Of a stretch of 64,000 nt of DNA, positions 25,947-34,859 are shown piece by piece (position 1 is the first letter of the stretch; every line of letters starts with the position of its first letter). This stretch comes from Nitrosarchaeum sp. (GTDB lineage: Archaea; Thermoproteota; Nitrososphaeria; Nitrososphaerales; Nitrosopumilaceae): NCBI GenBank assembly GCA_021414365.1, contig JAIOOR010000024.1, positions 29,863-93,862 of the forward strand. The letters are read 5' to 3'. The notes beneath the pieces are model-generated. The model did no database searches, was not told the DNA's origin, and was given only the letters and a program-made list of their open reading frames with translations. The translations under genes and the position numbers were made by a program.

Positions 25947-26674
25947 TTTTTGAGAAAACCACGAATGTGATTTTGAAGAACTTGATTTACATCAAGTATG
26001 GATTTATTTCCATCTATTGTGATAAGATCGTATTGTTTCTTTAAACGAGCAAATTCATCTGCCATTTTACTTTGGTAAATTAAAAATGATTCATACATAT
26101 CATCAGATAATCCCAGATCTGCACCAGATTCATAATAATCTAAAGACATTCGTTTTTCAAATACTCTGTGAACTAATTTAGTTGGATTTACATTCAAATA
26201 AAAAACTAAATCAGGCACTAGAGCAAAACTGTATAGATCATTAGACCATTTTCTTTTTAGTCCTCTAACATTGTTTCTTGCAATTAATGTGTAGATGTAT
26301 CTGTCTGCAAGTACAACATATCCAGATTGTAATGCAGGAATAATCTTATGTTCTAATTGATCAGCAAAATCTGCAGCATAAAAAAGAGCCAATGTTTTCT
26401 TTCCTAATGAAACATTTCGTTTAGCTTCAAGAATCCCTTCGCCAATAAGATCTGAACGTTTGAGACCAGTATTAAGAACAGCAAATCCATCTGCTTCAAG
26501 TCGTGATGTCAACATTTCAATCTGAGTACTTCGTCCAGAACCATCAGGCCCTTCAACTACAATTAATCTACCACTGATTTCAAGATCTTTCAAATAAGGA
26601 ATTCCTACATGAGAGTTACCAGCATACCATATTGGTGATCTTTTTTGTATTGATTTAGAAGTTTTAGAGTTCAT
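25943..26674 (-). CDS. Thymidylate-kinase-like protein with altered P-loop (Lys to Arg)
   Basis: A 243-residue P-loop kinase of the TMK fold: 'RLIVVEGPDGSGRSTQIEM' at about residue 35, 'VLADRYIYTLIARNNVRG' (DRY motif), then the lid region. The invariant Walker A lysine is Arg here (codon CGA), whereas the neighbour at 26,677 has Lys. It also carries a ~30-residue N-terminal extension ahead of the fold ('RSPIWYAGNSHVGIPYLK'). It starts two bases after its paralogue's stop and overlaps the CHAD gene. It could be a regulatory or weakly active subunit of a pair. Assignment to thymidylate synthesis is doubtful in this operon. Confidence 0.82.
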   Translation of the reverse strand: MNSKTSKSIQKRSPIWYAGNSHVGIPYLKDLEISGRLIVVEGPDGSGRSTQIEMLTSRLEADGFAVLNTGLKRSDLIGEGILEAKRNVSLGKKTLALFYAADFADQLEHKIIPALQSGYVVLADRYIYTLIARNNVRGLKRKWSNDLYSFALVPDLVFYLNVNPTKLVHRVFEKRMSLDYYESGADLGLSDDMYESFLIYQSKMADEFARLKKQYDLITIDGNKSILDVNQVLQNHIRGFLKK

Positions 26675-26676
26675 TA

Positions 26677-27372
26677 TTATGTCTCCTTAACGACTTTTGC
26701 TAATTTTTTGGTAAGAAGTTTCATTACTTTTTCACGCATGATTGATTGTTGTTCCTGTATTCCTAATGAAGCGTCGATTATTGTGAAGTGTTCCTTTTTA
26801 CTCATGGCGTCATATTGTGAAATTATTTTTGATTGGAAAATGCGATAGCTCTCATACACATCTTTGCTCAAATCTAGATCCATTCCAGCTTCATAGTATT
26901 TCAGTTTAGGACGACCAGAAAGAATTCTGTCAATTGCAACATCTATGGGGGTTTTAAAATAAAATGCAATGTCAGGTTTTAGCGCAAAATCATATACTTT
27001 TCGTACCCATTTGTAATTACAGCCTCTAGTAACATCTCTAGCATATGCAGTGTATACGTATCTATCTGCAAGAACAAAGTATCCGGCTCTTAGCAGAGGA
27101 AGAATATTTCTTTCAAATCTGTCAGCAAAATCTGTTGCATGCAATAAGCTAAATGTGGTAGGTGTTAGATTTCCTTTCTTTTTTCCTTTTGAAGTGATTT
27201 CTTTTACCAGTTCAGATGAATTCCATTCAGTTCTAAAAACATCTATTTTGTTAAATTTTAGCCATTTTTCCAATAAGCTTAGTTGCGTAGATTTTCCTGA
27301 ACCATCTATTCCCTCTACAACTATCAGCTTTCCAGATTTACCATGTATTTTGAGATTTTTTTTAGAATTCAT
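26677..27372 (-). CDS. Thymidylate-kinase-like P-loop kinase
   Basis: A 231-residue kinase with the intact P-loop 'KLIVVEGIDGSGKSTQLSL', the TMK-type 'VLADRYVYTAYARDVTRG' and the lid segment 'DRILSGRPKLKYYEAGMD'. It resembles thymidylate kinase, but the operon (Ppx/GppA, a second kinase-like protein, CHAD) points to polyphosphate or nucleotide-polyphosphate chemistry. A housekeeping dTMP kinase remains the alternative. Context-based reassignment is inference. Confidence 0.83.
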   Translation of the reverse strand: MNSKKNLKIHGKSGKLIVVEGIDGSGKSTQLSLLEKWLKFNKIDVFRTEWNSSELVKEITSKGKKKGNLTPTTFSLLHATDFADRFERNILPLLRAGYFVLADRYVYTAYARDVTRGCNYKWVRKVYDFALKPDIAFYFKTPIDVAIDRILSGRPKLKYYEAGMDLDLSKDVYESYRIFQSKIISQYDAMSKKEHFTIIDASLGIQEQQSIMREKVMKLLTKKLAKVVKET

Positions 27373-27440
27373 AGATACACAGAGTAAAAACAGACAGAGA
27401 TATCTATAATTTTACTATATTGTTTACGTATGTGAGGAGT

Positions 27441-28997
27441 TTAGAGAACACTAATCAAATTTAGTGTACGGTTAAATGATGATTGATAATAGACATCGGA
27501 TTGTACATGAATATCTAAAGTAGTTTCAAGTTTTTCACATGCTTGTTTGAAAAGCACTTCTGGGAATGCGTTGTTTTTTGGATAAATCTTCAAAATTAAA
27601 TTAAAATTTTCATAGGATGAAGTTACAATTGCCTGAGTTTTGAGAAATATGTAACATAAAGATATGATAGAAGAAATTTTACGGATAATTTTTTTATCAT
27701 TTTTTTCTAATAGAATTTTGTATTTCAAAATCAAAGACTCTGATTTTTTTTTCTTTTTTGAATAAATTAGTGAGAGTGCAACGATTAATTGTTCTCTATG
27801 AGATAAAGAACTGTCATCGTCCATAACTGCATAAAGAATATTGTCTACGTCTCTAAATGATGAAAGTATGTCAATTTTAGAAATAGATTGAGAGAGTAGA
27901 ATTCTCTCCTTTTCTGAAATTAATGTTATTGAAAATAACAAACTTGTAAAATCTTCAACATATTTAGACAGATGCTCAGACTGAGTTGAAAGATTAATTA
28001 TGTCATGAATTTGCGGTAAGCTGATTTCGATGTCATTGAAAAACTCATCAGGGTATTGCATAGATACGAATAATGTTCCTTCACGTAATCCATGTGCACT
28101 TACTAAAAGTTCAGTTAATTCCAATTTCTTCATTAATTCTGAAATTACACATGCTCCAGCTTGAACAGTGTCAGATCTTCCGCTTCCGATTGATTCAATC
28201 TGAGAGATTTGCTGAAAATCATAGGACATTAATCGTTGAGCAATTTGATTAACAGATTCTGAAGAGATCGGATAGTTATGAATTTTCTTTAATGGATAGT
28301 TTTTCAATTCTTGATCATATTTTGCAATACTTCGAAGTGTTCCACCAACCCCAATTATTGGAATTTGGGTTTCAAGTATTTTCAATTCTTCTTTAGAAGG
28401 CAATGATTGTGTTATGTATTGAGACATTTTGTAATAATGGTTATTTGAAAAATTTCCTTTTTTGCTTGCAAATAATTGTGATAGTCTAAGGGAGCCAAAG
28501 GGTAAAGAAATAATTGTTTTTATTTTGTAATTAGAGGCATAAACTATTTCTAAACTTCCACCTCCAAGATCAAAGAAAATAGCAGATTGGATTTTCAATG
28601 ATCTAATCGCTCCAATATAAGAATAGAGTGCTTCTTGGGTTTCAGATAAAATTTTGAATTTAAATCCTGTTTCTCTCTGAATTTTATCGAGTAATTCGAC
28701 ATTATTTTTTGCATCACGTACAACACTAGTTGCAATACATATCACATAATCAATTTGCTCAAAATCCACAATATTTCTAAATAATTTCATAGTTTCAATT
28801 GTTTTTTCTACATATTTTTCCTGAATAATACCATCTTCCAAGCCTTCAGCTAATTTTACTCGAACGGATTCCTGATGATATGGTTTGTAGGTATTATCAA
28901 TTCCAATATTATAATTAACTAGTTTAACTGAATTAGAACCAAGATCTATCACTGCAGCTTTTCTTGTATTTATGATATTTTTTGTAATTGGGATCAA
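27441..28997 (-). CDS. ppx: Ppx/GppA-family exopolyphosphatase
   Basis: A 518-residue ASKHA-fold phosphatase that removes terminal phosphates from polyphosphate (or pppGpp in bacteria). It shows 'KAAVIDLGSNSVKLVNYNI' (phosphate 1 loop), 'SAIFFDLGGGSLEIVYA' (phosphate 2), 'IIGVGGTLRSIAKYD' and 'VSAHGLREGTLFV'. The C-terminal ~200 residues form the helical HD-like extension of long Ppx proteins. TTG start. It lies upstream of the two kinase-like genes and CHAD, consistent with a polyphosphate turnover unit. Confidence 0.93.
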   Translation of the reverse strand: MIPITKNIINTRKAAVIDLGSNSVKLVNYNIGIDNTYKPYHQESVRVKLAEGLEDGIIQEKYVEKTIETMKLFRNIVDFEQIDYVICIATSVVRDAKNNVELLDKIQRETGFKFKILSETQEALYSYIGAIRSLKIQSAIFFDLGGGSLEIVYASNYKIKTIISLPFGSLRLSQLFASKKGNFSNNHYYKMSQYITQSLPSKEELKILETQIPIIGVGGTLRSIAKYDQELKNYPLKKIHNYPISSESVNQIAQRLMSYDFQQISQIESIGSGRSDTVQAGACVISELMKKLELTELLVSAHGLREGTLFVSMQYPDEFFNDIEISLPQIHDIINLSTQSEHLSKYVEDFTSLLFSITLISEKERILLSQSISKIDILSSFRDVDNILYAVMDDDSSLSHREQLIVALSLIYSKKKKKSESLILKYKILLEKNDKKIIRKISSIISLCYIFLKTQAIVTSSYENFNLILKIYPKNNAFPEVLFKQACEKLETTLDIHVQSDVYYQSSFNRTLNLISVL

Positions 28998-29056
28998 GCT
29001 TTCGTTTTCTTAAATGAAAATGTCCAATTTATCAAATCCATATTAAAAAAAATTAT

Positions 29057-29557
29057 CTAATTGCATAGTTTTTTCATCTGTTTGGGGGTCATCAAACTTT
29101 TCAATGTTCCATGTAATGCAGATCTATCCGAGAAAAGTTCAATATGGGCAAAGCCTCCTTTTTTTAATAATATACAGATTTTTGAAGAATCAGAAATAAT
29201 ACTTCCAATTAAGTTACTAAGATTGGGCTCATGTCCTACAAGCATCATAGATGAAAAATTTAGAGATCGTATCTTTTTTTTTATTTGTTCTATAGGAATT
29301 TCAGGTTTTAATTCATCCCAAATCAAAAAGTGTTTTTTTTGTTTTAGCAAGTCTTTTGATAAAATATTGGCGGTTTGCTTTGATCTGTTTAATGGGCTTG
29401 AGATAAGATAATCAATTTTTACATCTAGTCCCTTTAATGATTTTGAAATGATTTCAATTTCTTTTATACCGTATTCTGTAAGATTTCTTTTAGAATCACT
29501 AGTGACTGAAGATGTTCTCTCTTCAGCTTTGCCATGCCTGAATAAGTACAAATCCAT
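29057..29557 (-). CDS. SixA-like histidine phosphatase
   Basis: A phosphoglycerate-mutase-fold phosphatase of about 166 residues: 'MDLYLFRHGKAEE' carries the catalytic RHG motif, 'DYLISSPLNRSKQTANIL' the second Arg, and 'MMLVGHEPNLSNLIG' the second His. It is closest to SixA, which dephosphorylates phosphohistidine proteins; the actual substrate is unknown. I start at the ATG 29,557, because the open frame to 29,638 adds a segment outside the fold. It precedes ppx by 59 bases on the same strand. Confidence 0.88.
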   Translation of the reverse strand: MDLYLFRHGKAEERTSSVTSDSKRNLTEYGIKEIEIISKSLKGLDVKIDYLISSPLNRSKQTANILSKDLLKQKKHFLIWDELKPEIPIEQIKKKIRSLNFSSMMLVGHEPNLSNLIGSIISDSSKICILLKKGGFAHIELFSDRSALHGTLKSLMTPKQMKKLCN

Positions 29558-29617
29558 ATTTTCTATAAGCGATGATTTGTATAAAAATAGATTATGTAGA
29601 TTATAATATTCACATAC

Positions 29618-29625
29618 ACTATATA
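29618..29625. promoter_or_regulatory. CTATATAG palindrome upstream of the SixA-like gene
   Basis: Located 61 bases before the chosen ATG (29,557), in a long AT-rich region. Candidate TATA element for the polyphosphate-related operon. Confidence 0.35.
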
Positions 29626-30014
29626 GAATATGGAGCATATAATATGATAATTAGCAATATGGTATTCACGATGTGTTTGTTTAATATTCAAAACACAAAG
29701 CAACATCATGACAGAATACACGTATTTAAAACAAACTTATTATCTTCGAATATTTCAAATCGATGAGATGATTGCAATAATAAAACAAGTTGCATTTGAA
29801 TCTAGAAAAAAGAATTCAATCAAAAAGAATTTGAAGCGACATTAAAAAAATTAATTAATATATTTTTAACAACATAATGAAAAATTAGGCATGACAAATA
29901 AAATTTAAAATTGTTTTATTTTCCTATATAGTTAACAGAAAATCGTAATTCAAGTACACCATTGTAAATTAAAGACTAGTTATTTTTATTGCAGTTTTTA
30001 TCATTTCAAGTGGG

Positions 30015-30113
30015 ATGCACATAATCTTCTCCTGTGGATGTAAAATTCAAGATCGTGATGGAACACTTGTAAAATCATGTATTTTCCACAGGGAAGGAAA
30101 TTTTATCAATTAA
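30015..30113 (+). CDS. Possible 32-residue metal-binding microprotein
   Basis: In the 575-base gap 29,639-30,213 this ATG-started frame reads 'MHIIFSCGCKIQDRDG' and then 'KSCIFHREGNFIN'. The CxC and CxxxH ligands would suit a small zinc site. A CTATATAG element lies at 29,924-29,931, 84 bases upstream. Nothing else recognisable lies in the gap. Length alone cannot prove coding. Confidence 0.4.
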   Translation: MHIIFSCGCKIQDRDGTLVKSCIFHREGNFIN

Positions 30114-30213
30114 ATTTCATTAAAAATTGTGTCATGCCAGTCAATTCAGGCATTAAAGATATGAAAATTATATTTGGCACAACTTTTATTCTGACGTTTT
30201 TCAAAAGGATCTA

Positions 30214-31011
30214 TTGAATCAGAAGATTTTAGATGAGATACTTCATCAAGATTACAATTCCATCATAAAGAACATAGAAGAATTTTTGGAAACCCAGATT
30301 GAAAAAAACAAGGCAAACGGAGTAATTCTTGGCCTAAGTGGAGGAATAGATTCTGCAGTATTGGCGTATTTATGCAAAGGAGTACTCAAAGAAAAAACAC
30401 TTGCAGTAATAATGCCAGACACACAAATCACACCAAGTATAGAAACAGAAGATGCAATGAAAATGATTTCACTAACTGGGTTAGAATACAAACTAGTAGA
30501 TATCAAGCCAATTGTGAATGAATATTCAAATTATCTCGAACCAAATGATTGGGCAAAAGGAAATCTCAGAGCACGGATAAGGGCAAATATTTTGTATTAT
30601 TACGCAAATGCAAAGAACTATCTTGTATTAGGCTCTAGTGACAAAAGTGAGTATCTGATAGGATATTTTACAAAGTACGGAGATGGTGCATCGGATCTAG
30701 TTCCAATAATTTCATTATACAAATTACAAGTAAGAGAAATTGCCAAAGTTTTAGGAGTACCACAAAACGTCATTGAAAAAAAGAGCAGTCCTCACTTGTG
30801 GAAAGAGCATGAAGCTGAAAAAGAGATAGGAGTGTCATATGAGGAGATAGACTCTATACTTTATTGTATTTTTGATAAAAAATGTTCAATTGAACAGACA
30901 GCTGAAATATTGCAAATAGAAAAACAAACTGTGAACAAAGTCTACAAATTGCATCTTGACAGCATGCACAAAAGAGAGACTCAACAAAAACCATTTGAGG
31001 ATAAAAAATGA
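30214..31011 (+). CDS. nadE: NAD synthetase (ammonia-dependent)
   Basis: Last step of NAD synthesis, amidating nicotinate adenine dinucleotide. 265 residues with the PP-loop 'GLSGGIDSAVLAYLC', the 'GSSDKSEYLIGYFTKYGDG' region that binds deamido-NAD, and 'KKSSPHLWKEHEAEKEIG'. No glutaminase domain is present, so it uses free ammonia, as expected for a short archaeal NadE. TTG start. Its stop overlaps the cysS ATG by four bases. Confidence 0.95.
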   Translation: MNQKILDEILHQDYNSIIKNIEEFLETQIEKNKANGVILGLSGGIDSAVLAYLCKGVLKEKTLAVIMPDTQITPSIETEDAMKMISLTGLEYKLVDIKPIVNEYSNYLEPNDWAKGNLRARIRANILYYYANAKNYLVLGSSDKSEYLIGYFTKYGDGASDLVPIISLYKLQVREIAKVLGVPQNVIEKKSSPHLWKEHEAEKEIGVSYEEIDSILYCIFDKKCSIEQTAEILQIEKQTVNKVYKLHLDSMHKRETQQKPFEDKK

Positions 31012-32402
31012 AACTGCAAGACACACTTTCTAATTCAGAGCAAACACTAGATACTTCAAAAACAGTAAAAATTTACTTGTGTGGTGTTACAGTTTATGAT
31101 GAATCACATATAGGACATGCGAGGACAATAATTGTTTTTGATGTATTTAGAAAATACTTGGAAAGCAAGGGAATCCATGTAAATTTTATCCAAAATTTTA
31201 CAGATGTGGATGATAAAATAATAAATCGTGCAAAATTGGAAAATACTACTGCAGAGCAAATCAGTTCAAAATACATTCAAAATTATTTCACAGATTTTGA
31301 TGGATTAAATGTAAAACGTGCAACAAATTATCCCAAGGCAACTGAGCACATTGAAGACATTGTAAGTTTTATTGAAAAATTAATTGAAAAAGAAATAGCA
31401 TATGTATCAAAAAATGGAGTGTATTTTTCAGTATCAAAGTTTTCCCATTACGGTAAACTATCAAAAAAGAAGATAGACGAATTACAGTCAGGTGCAAGAA
31501 TTGAGATAGATGAGGCAAAAAAAGACCCTCTAGATTTTGCTTTATGGAAATTTTCAGACACATTACCAGTATGGGACAGCCCATGGGGCAAAGGAAGGCC
31601 TGGATGGCACATAGAATGCTCTGCAATGAGCATCAAATATCTTGGAGAAAATTTTGACATACATGGTGGTGGGAGGGATTTAATATTTCCTCATCACGAA
31701 AATGAAATTGCCCAGTCAGAATCTTTTACATCAAAACAGTTTGCAAAAATTTGGATGCATGTTGGTATGGTGACAATTAACGGTGAAAAAATGTCAAAAT
31801 CACTTGGAAACATTCGATCAATAAAACATGTATTAGATAATTGGGGACCAAATGTGATCAGGCTGTTTTGTTTATCAGGTCATTATTCAAAACCGATTGA
31901 TTATTCTGACGAATTACTAAAAGAGGATCTTACAAAATGGCGTCAAGCCGAAATTTGCTATTATGAATTAATTCATGCAGACAATGAAAATCACAGTGTG
32001 GAAATCAAATCAATGATTGAAGAAATCAACAATGAATTTGATAATGCGTTAGAGTCAGATCTGAATACACATCTTGCACTCTCAGCATTTTTCAGACTTG
32101 TAAAAGAAGTAAATTATTTAGCTGCTGAAGAAAAAATAAGTGTAAACGATGCTAAAATAATCATTCCAGAGTTTGAAAGGATGCTTGAAATTTTAGGACT
32201 GACAATACCAAAAATAACCTCAAATGAAAAACAAGAAATCAATAATTTGATAATATCAAGAGAGCAATTTAGAAAAGAAAAGAAATTCCAAGATGCAGAT
32301 AAAATTAGAGACAAACTTAATGAAATGAATATCGAATTAGTTGATCATAAAGGTAAAACAGTTTGGGTAAGGAAAGAAAAGATCAAGACAGACATCAAAT
32401 AA
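31008..32402 (+). CDS. cysS: Cysteinyl-tRNA synthetase
   Basis: Charges tRNA-Cys. 464 residues with the HIGH motif 'VYDESHIGHARTIIVFD', zinc ligands including the first Cys in 'YLCGVTVYD' and 'WHIECSAMS', 'HHENEIAQSE', and KMSKS as 'GEKMSKSLGNI'. The C-terminal DALR-like helical domain is present. The gene overlaps nadE by four bases, giving a two-gene operon. Confidence 0.97.
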   Translation: MKLQDTLSNSEQTLDTSKTVKIYLCGVTVYDESHIGHARTIIVFDVFRKYLESKGIHVNFIQNFTDVDDKIINRAKLENTTAEQISSKYIQNYFTDFDGLNVKRATNYPKATEHIEDIVSFIEKLIEKEIAYVSKNGVYFSVSKFSHYGKLSKKKIDELQSGARIEIDEAKKDPLDFALWKFSDTLPVWDSPWGKGRPGWHIECSAMSIKYLGENFDIHGGGRDLIFPHHENEIAQSESFTSKQFAKIWMHVGMVTINGEKMSKSLGNIRSIKHVLDNWGPNVIRLFCLSGHYSKPIDYSDELLKEDLTKWRQAEICYYELIHADNENHSVEIKSMIEEINNEFDNALESDLNTHLALSAFFRLVKEVNYLAAEEKISVNDAKIIIPEFERMLEILGLTIPKITSNEKQEINNLIISREQFRKEKKFQDADKIRDKLNEMNIELVDHKGKTVWVRKEKIKTDIK

Positions 32403-32479
32403 TTTCATAAAAAAAGTACAAATTTAAAAAAATTAGTCCAATCTAATTAGTTGCATCTAATTTTCACATTGTTTAATCA

Positions 32480-32716
32480 TTGACAAAAATAAAATCATTC
32501 ATGAATGCATGGAGTAAATTTTGGAAATGGTATGAAAACAAAATATTGGGAAGTATAATTATAATTGCCATAATCCAGTTTATCCAAATTCCACACATGG
32601 TATGGAATGCAGATTTGATGCTACAAGCAGGAATGATATCAAGAATAAATCAGGGGATAGACGGGTTATTGTATGGAGTTGACTTGATTGAAATTGTATC
32701 AATTATCAATGTGTGA
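32480..32716 (+). CDS. Small single-span membrane protein, hypothetical
   Basis: A 78-residue frame with TTG start. The first ~20 residues are basic and aromatic ('NAWSKFWKWYENK'), followed by one hydrophobic helix ('ILGSIIIIAIIQFIQI'). No family is recognised. It follows cysS by 77 bases on the same strand. Real but tiny membrane proteins of this kind are common in the group; coding is plausible rather than certain. Confidence 0.5.
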   Translation: MTKIKSFMNAWSKFWKWYENKILGSIIIIAIIQFIQIPHMVWNADLMLQAGMISRINQGIDGLLYGVDLIEIVSIINV

Positions 32717-32818
32717 ATGATCATGTTTAGTTTAATTAAAAAAGAAGAACAAAGCAAGTCATAAGCAGTACAAAATAAGATAACGCCGGTACAAATAGAA
32801 GAAGAAAGACAGCCAAGC

Positions 32819-32959
32819 ATGTCATTATTTTGTGAGAAATGTAACAATCGAAGACTGCCAAAATGGATTAAAGATGAAAACAAAACAGATTGGCTTTGTG
32901 AAACTTGTGGAAATTATGTGGATGATAAAAACAACATCATTCGACAATACACAAAATAA
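32819..32959 (+). CDS. Small zinc-ribbon protein
   Basis: A 46-residue frame: 'MSLFCEKCNNRRLPKW' and 'TDWLCETCGNYVDD'. Two CxxC pairs about 18 residues apart make a one-zinc ribbon. It begins with an ATG, is preceded by AT-rich sequence, and converges with the GTPase gene downstream. The cysteine pattern makes chance unlikely. Function is unknown. Confidence 0.6.
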   Translation: MSLFCEKCNNRRLPKWIKDENKTDWLCETCGNYVDDKNNIIRQYTK

Positions 32960-32982
32960 TTTAGAAAATACACAGTAACAAA

Positions 32983-34194
32983 TTATTTTTTAGAAGCGCT
33001 GACCAAAGATACAACATCCCTATCCCTTAGCTGATAATCTACAGGCAATCGTAGATTATATCTCAAATCTTTTCCATAAAGCAATCCTTTTGTAAGATCA
33101 GTATGAATCTCTTTTGCAAGATCAGCGATTGTGGCTCCAGCTTTAAGCAGAATCAAATCAGGCAACACACGTCCTTTATGATCTGAAAGGTGTTTCTCAT
33201 CAGCTACAGGATAAATCGAATTCATCTTTAGAAGTTTAAAGACTGCAACATTTATCGCAAATTGCACACCTGTTCGCATGTATTCTCCCATTATTCCTTT
33301 TTTTATGAAATCCAATGCATTGATTTGTTTTTCATTTAGATCCTCAGATTTTATTATTTCAAATTGTTCTGAACCTGGAGAATACTTGATCAGTCCCTTT
33401 TGCTCAGCTCTTCTTAGACTAAATTCACTATCACCACTGACAGGAATTACTATAGAATCATTGTAACGTTCTCTTAGACGAGCAAAATTTTTGTCTGCAC
33501 CATCTACATCAATTTTGTTTGCAACAATCAATGTAGGTTTTGATGTTTTTCGAAGATATGTTGCAAGTTTTTTTGTATCAATCATGTCAAAATTATCAAA
33601 ATCCTTATCTTCAAGCCCAAGTGTTACCAAGGCATCTTTTACATGTATTTTGGTTACACCTATTCCACGGTATAAATCAGTAATAGCATCTACAATTCCA
33701 GAACCGGTTCTAATTAATTTTGAAACTTTGTCTCGGTTTCCTTCTAAAATTTTATGGTACCACATTATCAACTCCTCTTCAATGTCTGCAAAATCAGATA
33801 TAGGATCACCACTTCCAACCTCGCTTATTTTTCCTGAAGAGTCAATACCGCCAGATGCATCAACTACATGTAGTAATGCATCAGATTGTGCAGCAATTGA
33901 AAGAAACTGATTTCCCAATCCTTTTCCTTTCCATGCATCTTTGATCAGACCAGGTAAATCAATTAATTCTACTGGGATGTATCTCCAACCTTCAACACAT
34001 TTTGAATTATTTGGGTTATCCTGTATTTTGAATTCAGGATGAACACATAGTGTGATTGCATGAGCAATTCCAGAAACGGGTTTTTTTGTTGTAAATGGAT
34101 AAGATGAAATTTCTTCAGACGATAAAGTTGCGGCATTGTAAAAAGTAGTTTTGCCAGTATTTGTTTTTCCTATAAGACCAAGTTTGATTGGCAT
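32983..34194 (-). CDS. OBG/YchF-family GTPase with C-terminal TGS domain
   Basis: A 403-residue translation-associated GTPase. G1 'GLIGKTNTGKTTFYNAAT', G3 'LIDLPGLIKDAWKGKGLG' and G4 'VANKID' are all present, and the C-terminus is a TGS domain ('GATIADLAKEIHTDLTKGL', ending 'DRDVVSLVSA'). The intact NKxD means GTP specificity, unlike bacterial YchF, which prefers ATP. This form is typical of archaea. It probably acts on ribosomes; the exact step is unknown. Confidence 0.9.
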   Translation of the reverse strand: MPIKLGLIGKTNTGKTTFYNAATLSSEEISSYPFTTKKPVSGIAHAITLCVHPEFKIQDNPNNSKCVEGWRYIPVELIDLPGLIKDAWKGKGLGNQFLSIAAQSDALLHVVDASGGIDSSGKISEVGSGDPISDFADIEEELIMWYHKILEGNRDKVSKLIRTGSGIVDAITDLYRGIGVTKIHVKDALVTLGLEDKDFDNFDMIDTKKLATYLRKTSKPTLIVANKIDVDGADKNFARLRERYNDSIVIPVSGDSEFSLRRAEQKGLIKYSPGSEQFEIIKSEDLNEKQINALDFIKKGIMGEYMRTGVQFAINVAVFKLLKMNSIYPVADEKHLSDHKGRVLPDLILLKAGATIADLAKEIHTDLTKGLLYGKDLRYNLRLPVDYQLRDRDVVSLVSASKK

Positions 34195-34341
34195 GGTTTT
34201 GTTGCAACCTGAGAATATTTATGTTAACTTGTACTGCAAGATAAATAATCATTTTTCAGAGGTTACAGCGAAAATAACCAAATCCACTCCCAGATCCTGA
34301 GATATAATGGCAAGCTCTTCGAGTTCAAGGCATTCCTTGGG

Positions 34342-34635
34342 ATGGCTCTTTCTGGTCTGCATATCTATGATTCTGGTTGTGCCACCAAGAATTTCTTAAT
34401 CAGTCAAGAAGAATTTGAAAAACTAGCAGTAACCTGTACCTATTGTGAGAGTCTAGTCCTAATTACTAGACTAGAGGCCCACATTAGACTGAATCATTTA
34501 GAAAAACAAATAAGATGAACTTATGAAAGTATTAACTTGAAGAAAAGGGTTCGCTGTGAGATTTGTAAATTGTATCTTTCAAGTGATGGATACCTAAAGA
34601 GACACTATAAAATAAAACACAAAATTGAAACTTAA
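34342..34635 (+). pseudogene. Two C2H2 zinc-finger ORF split by an in-frame TGA
   Basis: Frame 34,342-34,518 encodes 58 residues with 'CTYCESLVLITRLEAHIRLNH' shortened here as CxxC-x11-H-x4-H. After TGA (34,516-34,518) the same frame continues and encodes 'CEICKLYLSSDG' then 'LKRHYKIKH' (CxxC-x12-H-x4-H), ending at 34,635; a TTG at 34,537 could start this half alone. The frame is open upstream to 34,249 without a usual start ('HSQILRYNGKLFEFKAFLG'). So this is either two adjacent one-finger genes or a decayed two-finger protein. DNA or RNA binding is the usual role of such fingers. Confidence 0.6.
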
Positions 34636-34636
34636 G

Positions 34637-34659
34637 ACCAACAACGATTGTTGCTTGGT
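34637..34659 (+). terminator. Stem-loop after the zinc-finger ORFs
   Basis: ACCAA-CAAC-GATT-GTTG-C-TTGGT forms a nine-pair hairpin with one bulge directly after the stop at 34,635. It may end the transcript or stabilise its 3' end. The rest of 34,660-34,859 shows no gene. Confidence 0.4.
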
Positions 34660-34859
34660 GAGAGATTCAATTGAATTAGATATTGTAAATTAGTATTTAG
34701 GGAGTACTGATGATTTGTATGAATCATTTCTACGAGAGTCTTTTAAGTAAACAATTCTAATTTAAAATGTATTCATAACGGAGTCATTCGTTAGCCTACG
34801 ACCAGTCCAGGGTTTGGCATTTGCCCAATCTATTTAATTTCAGATCTAATTTTCATTTC

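Noticed and set aside
34780..34840. tRNA-like fragment near 34.8 kb
   Set aside because: No consistent acceptor or T arm could be folded.
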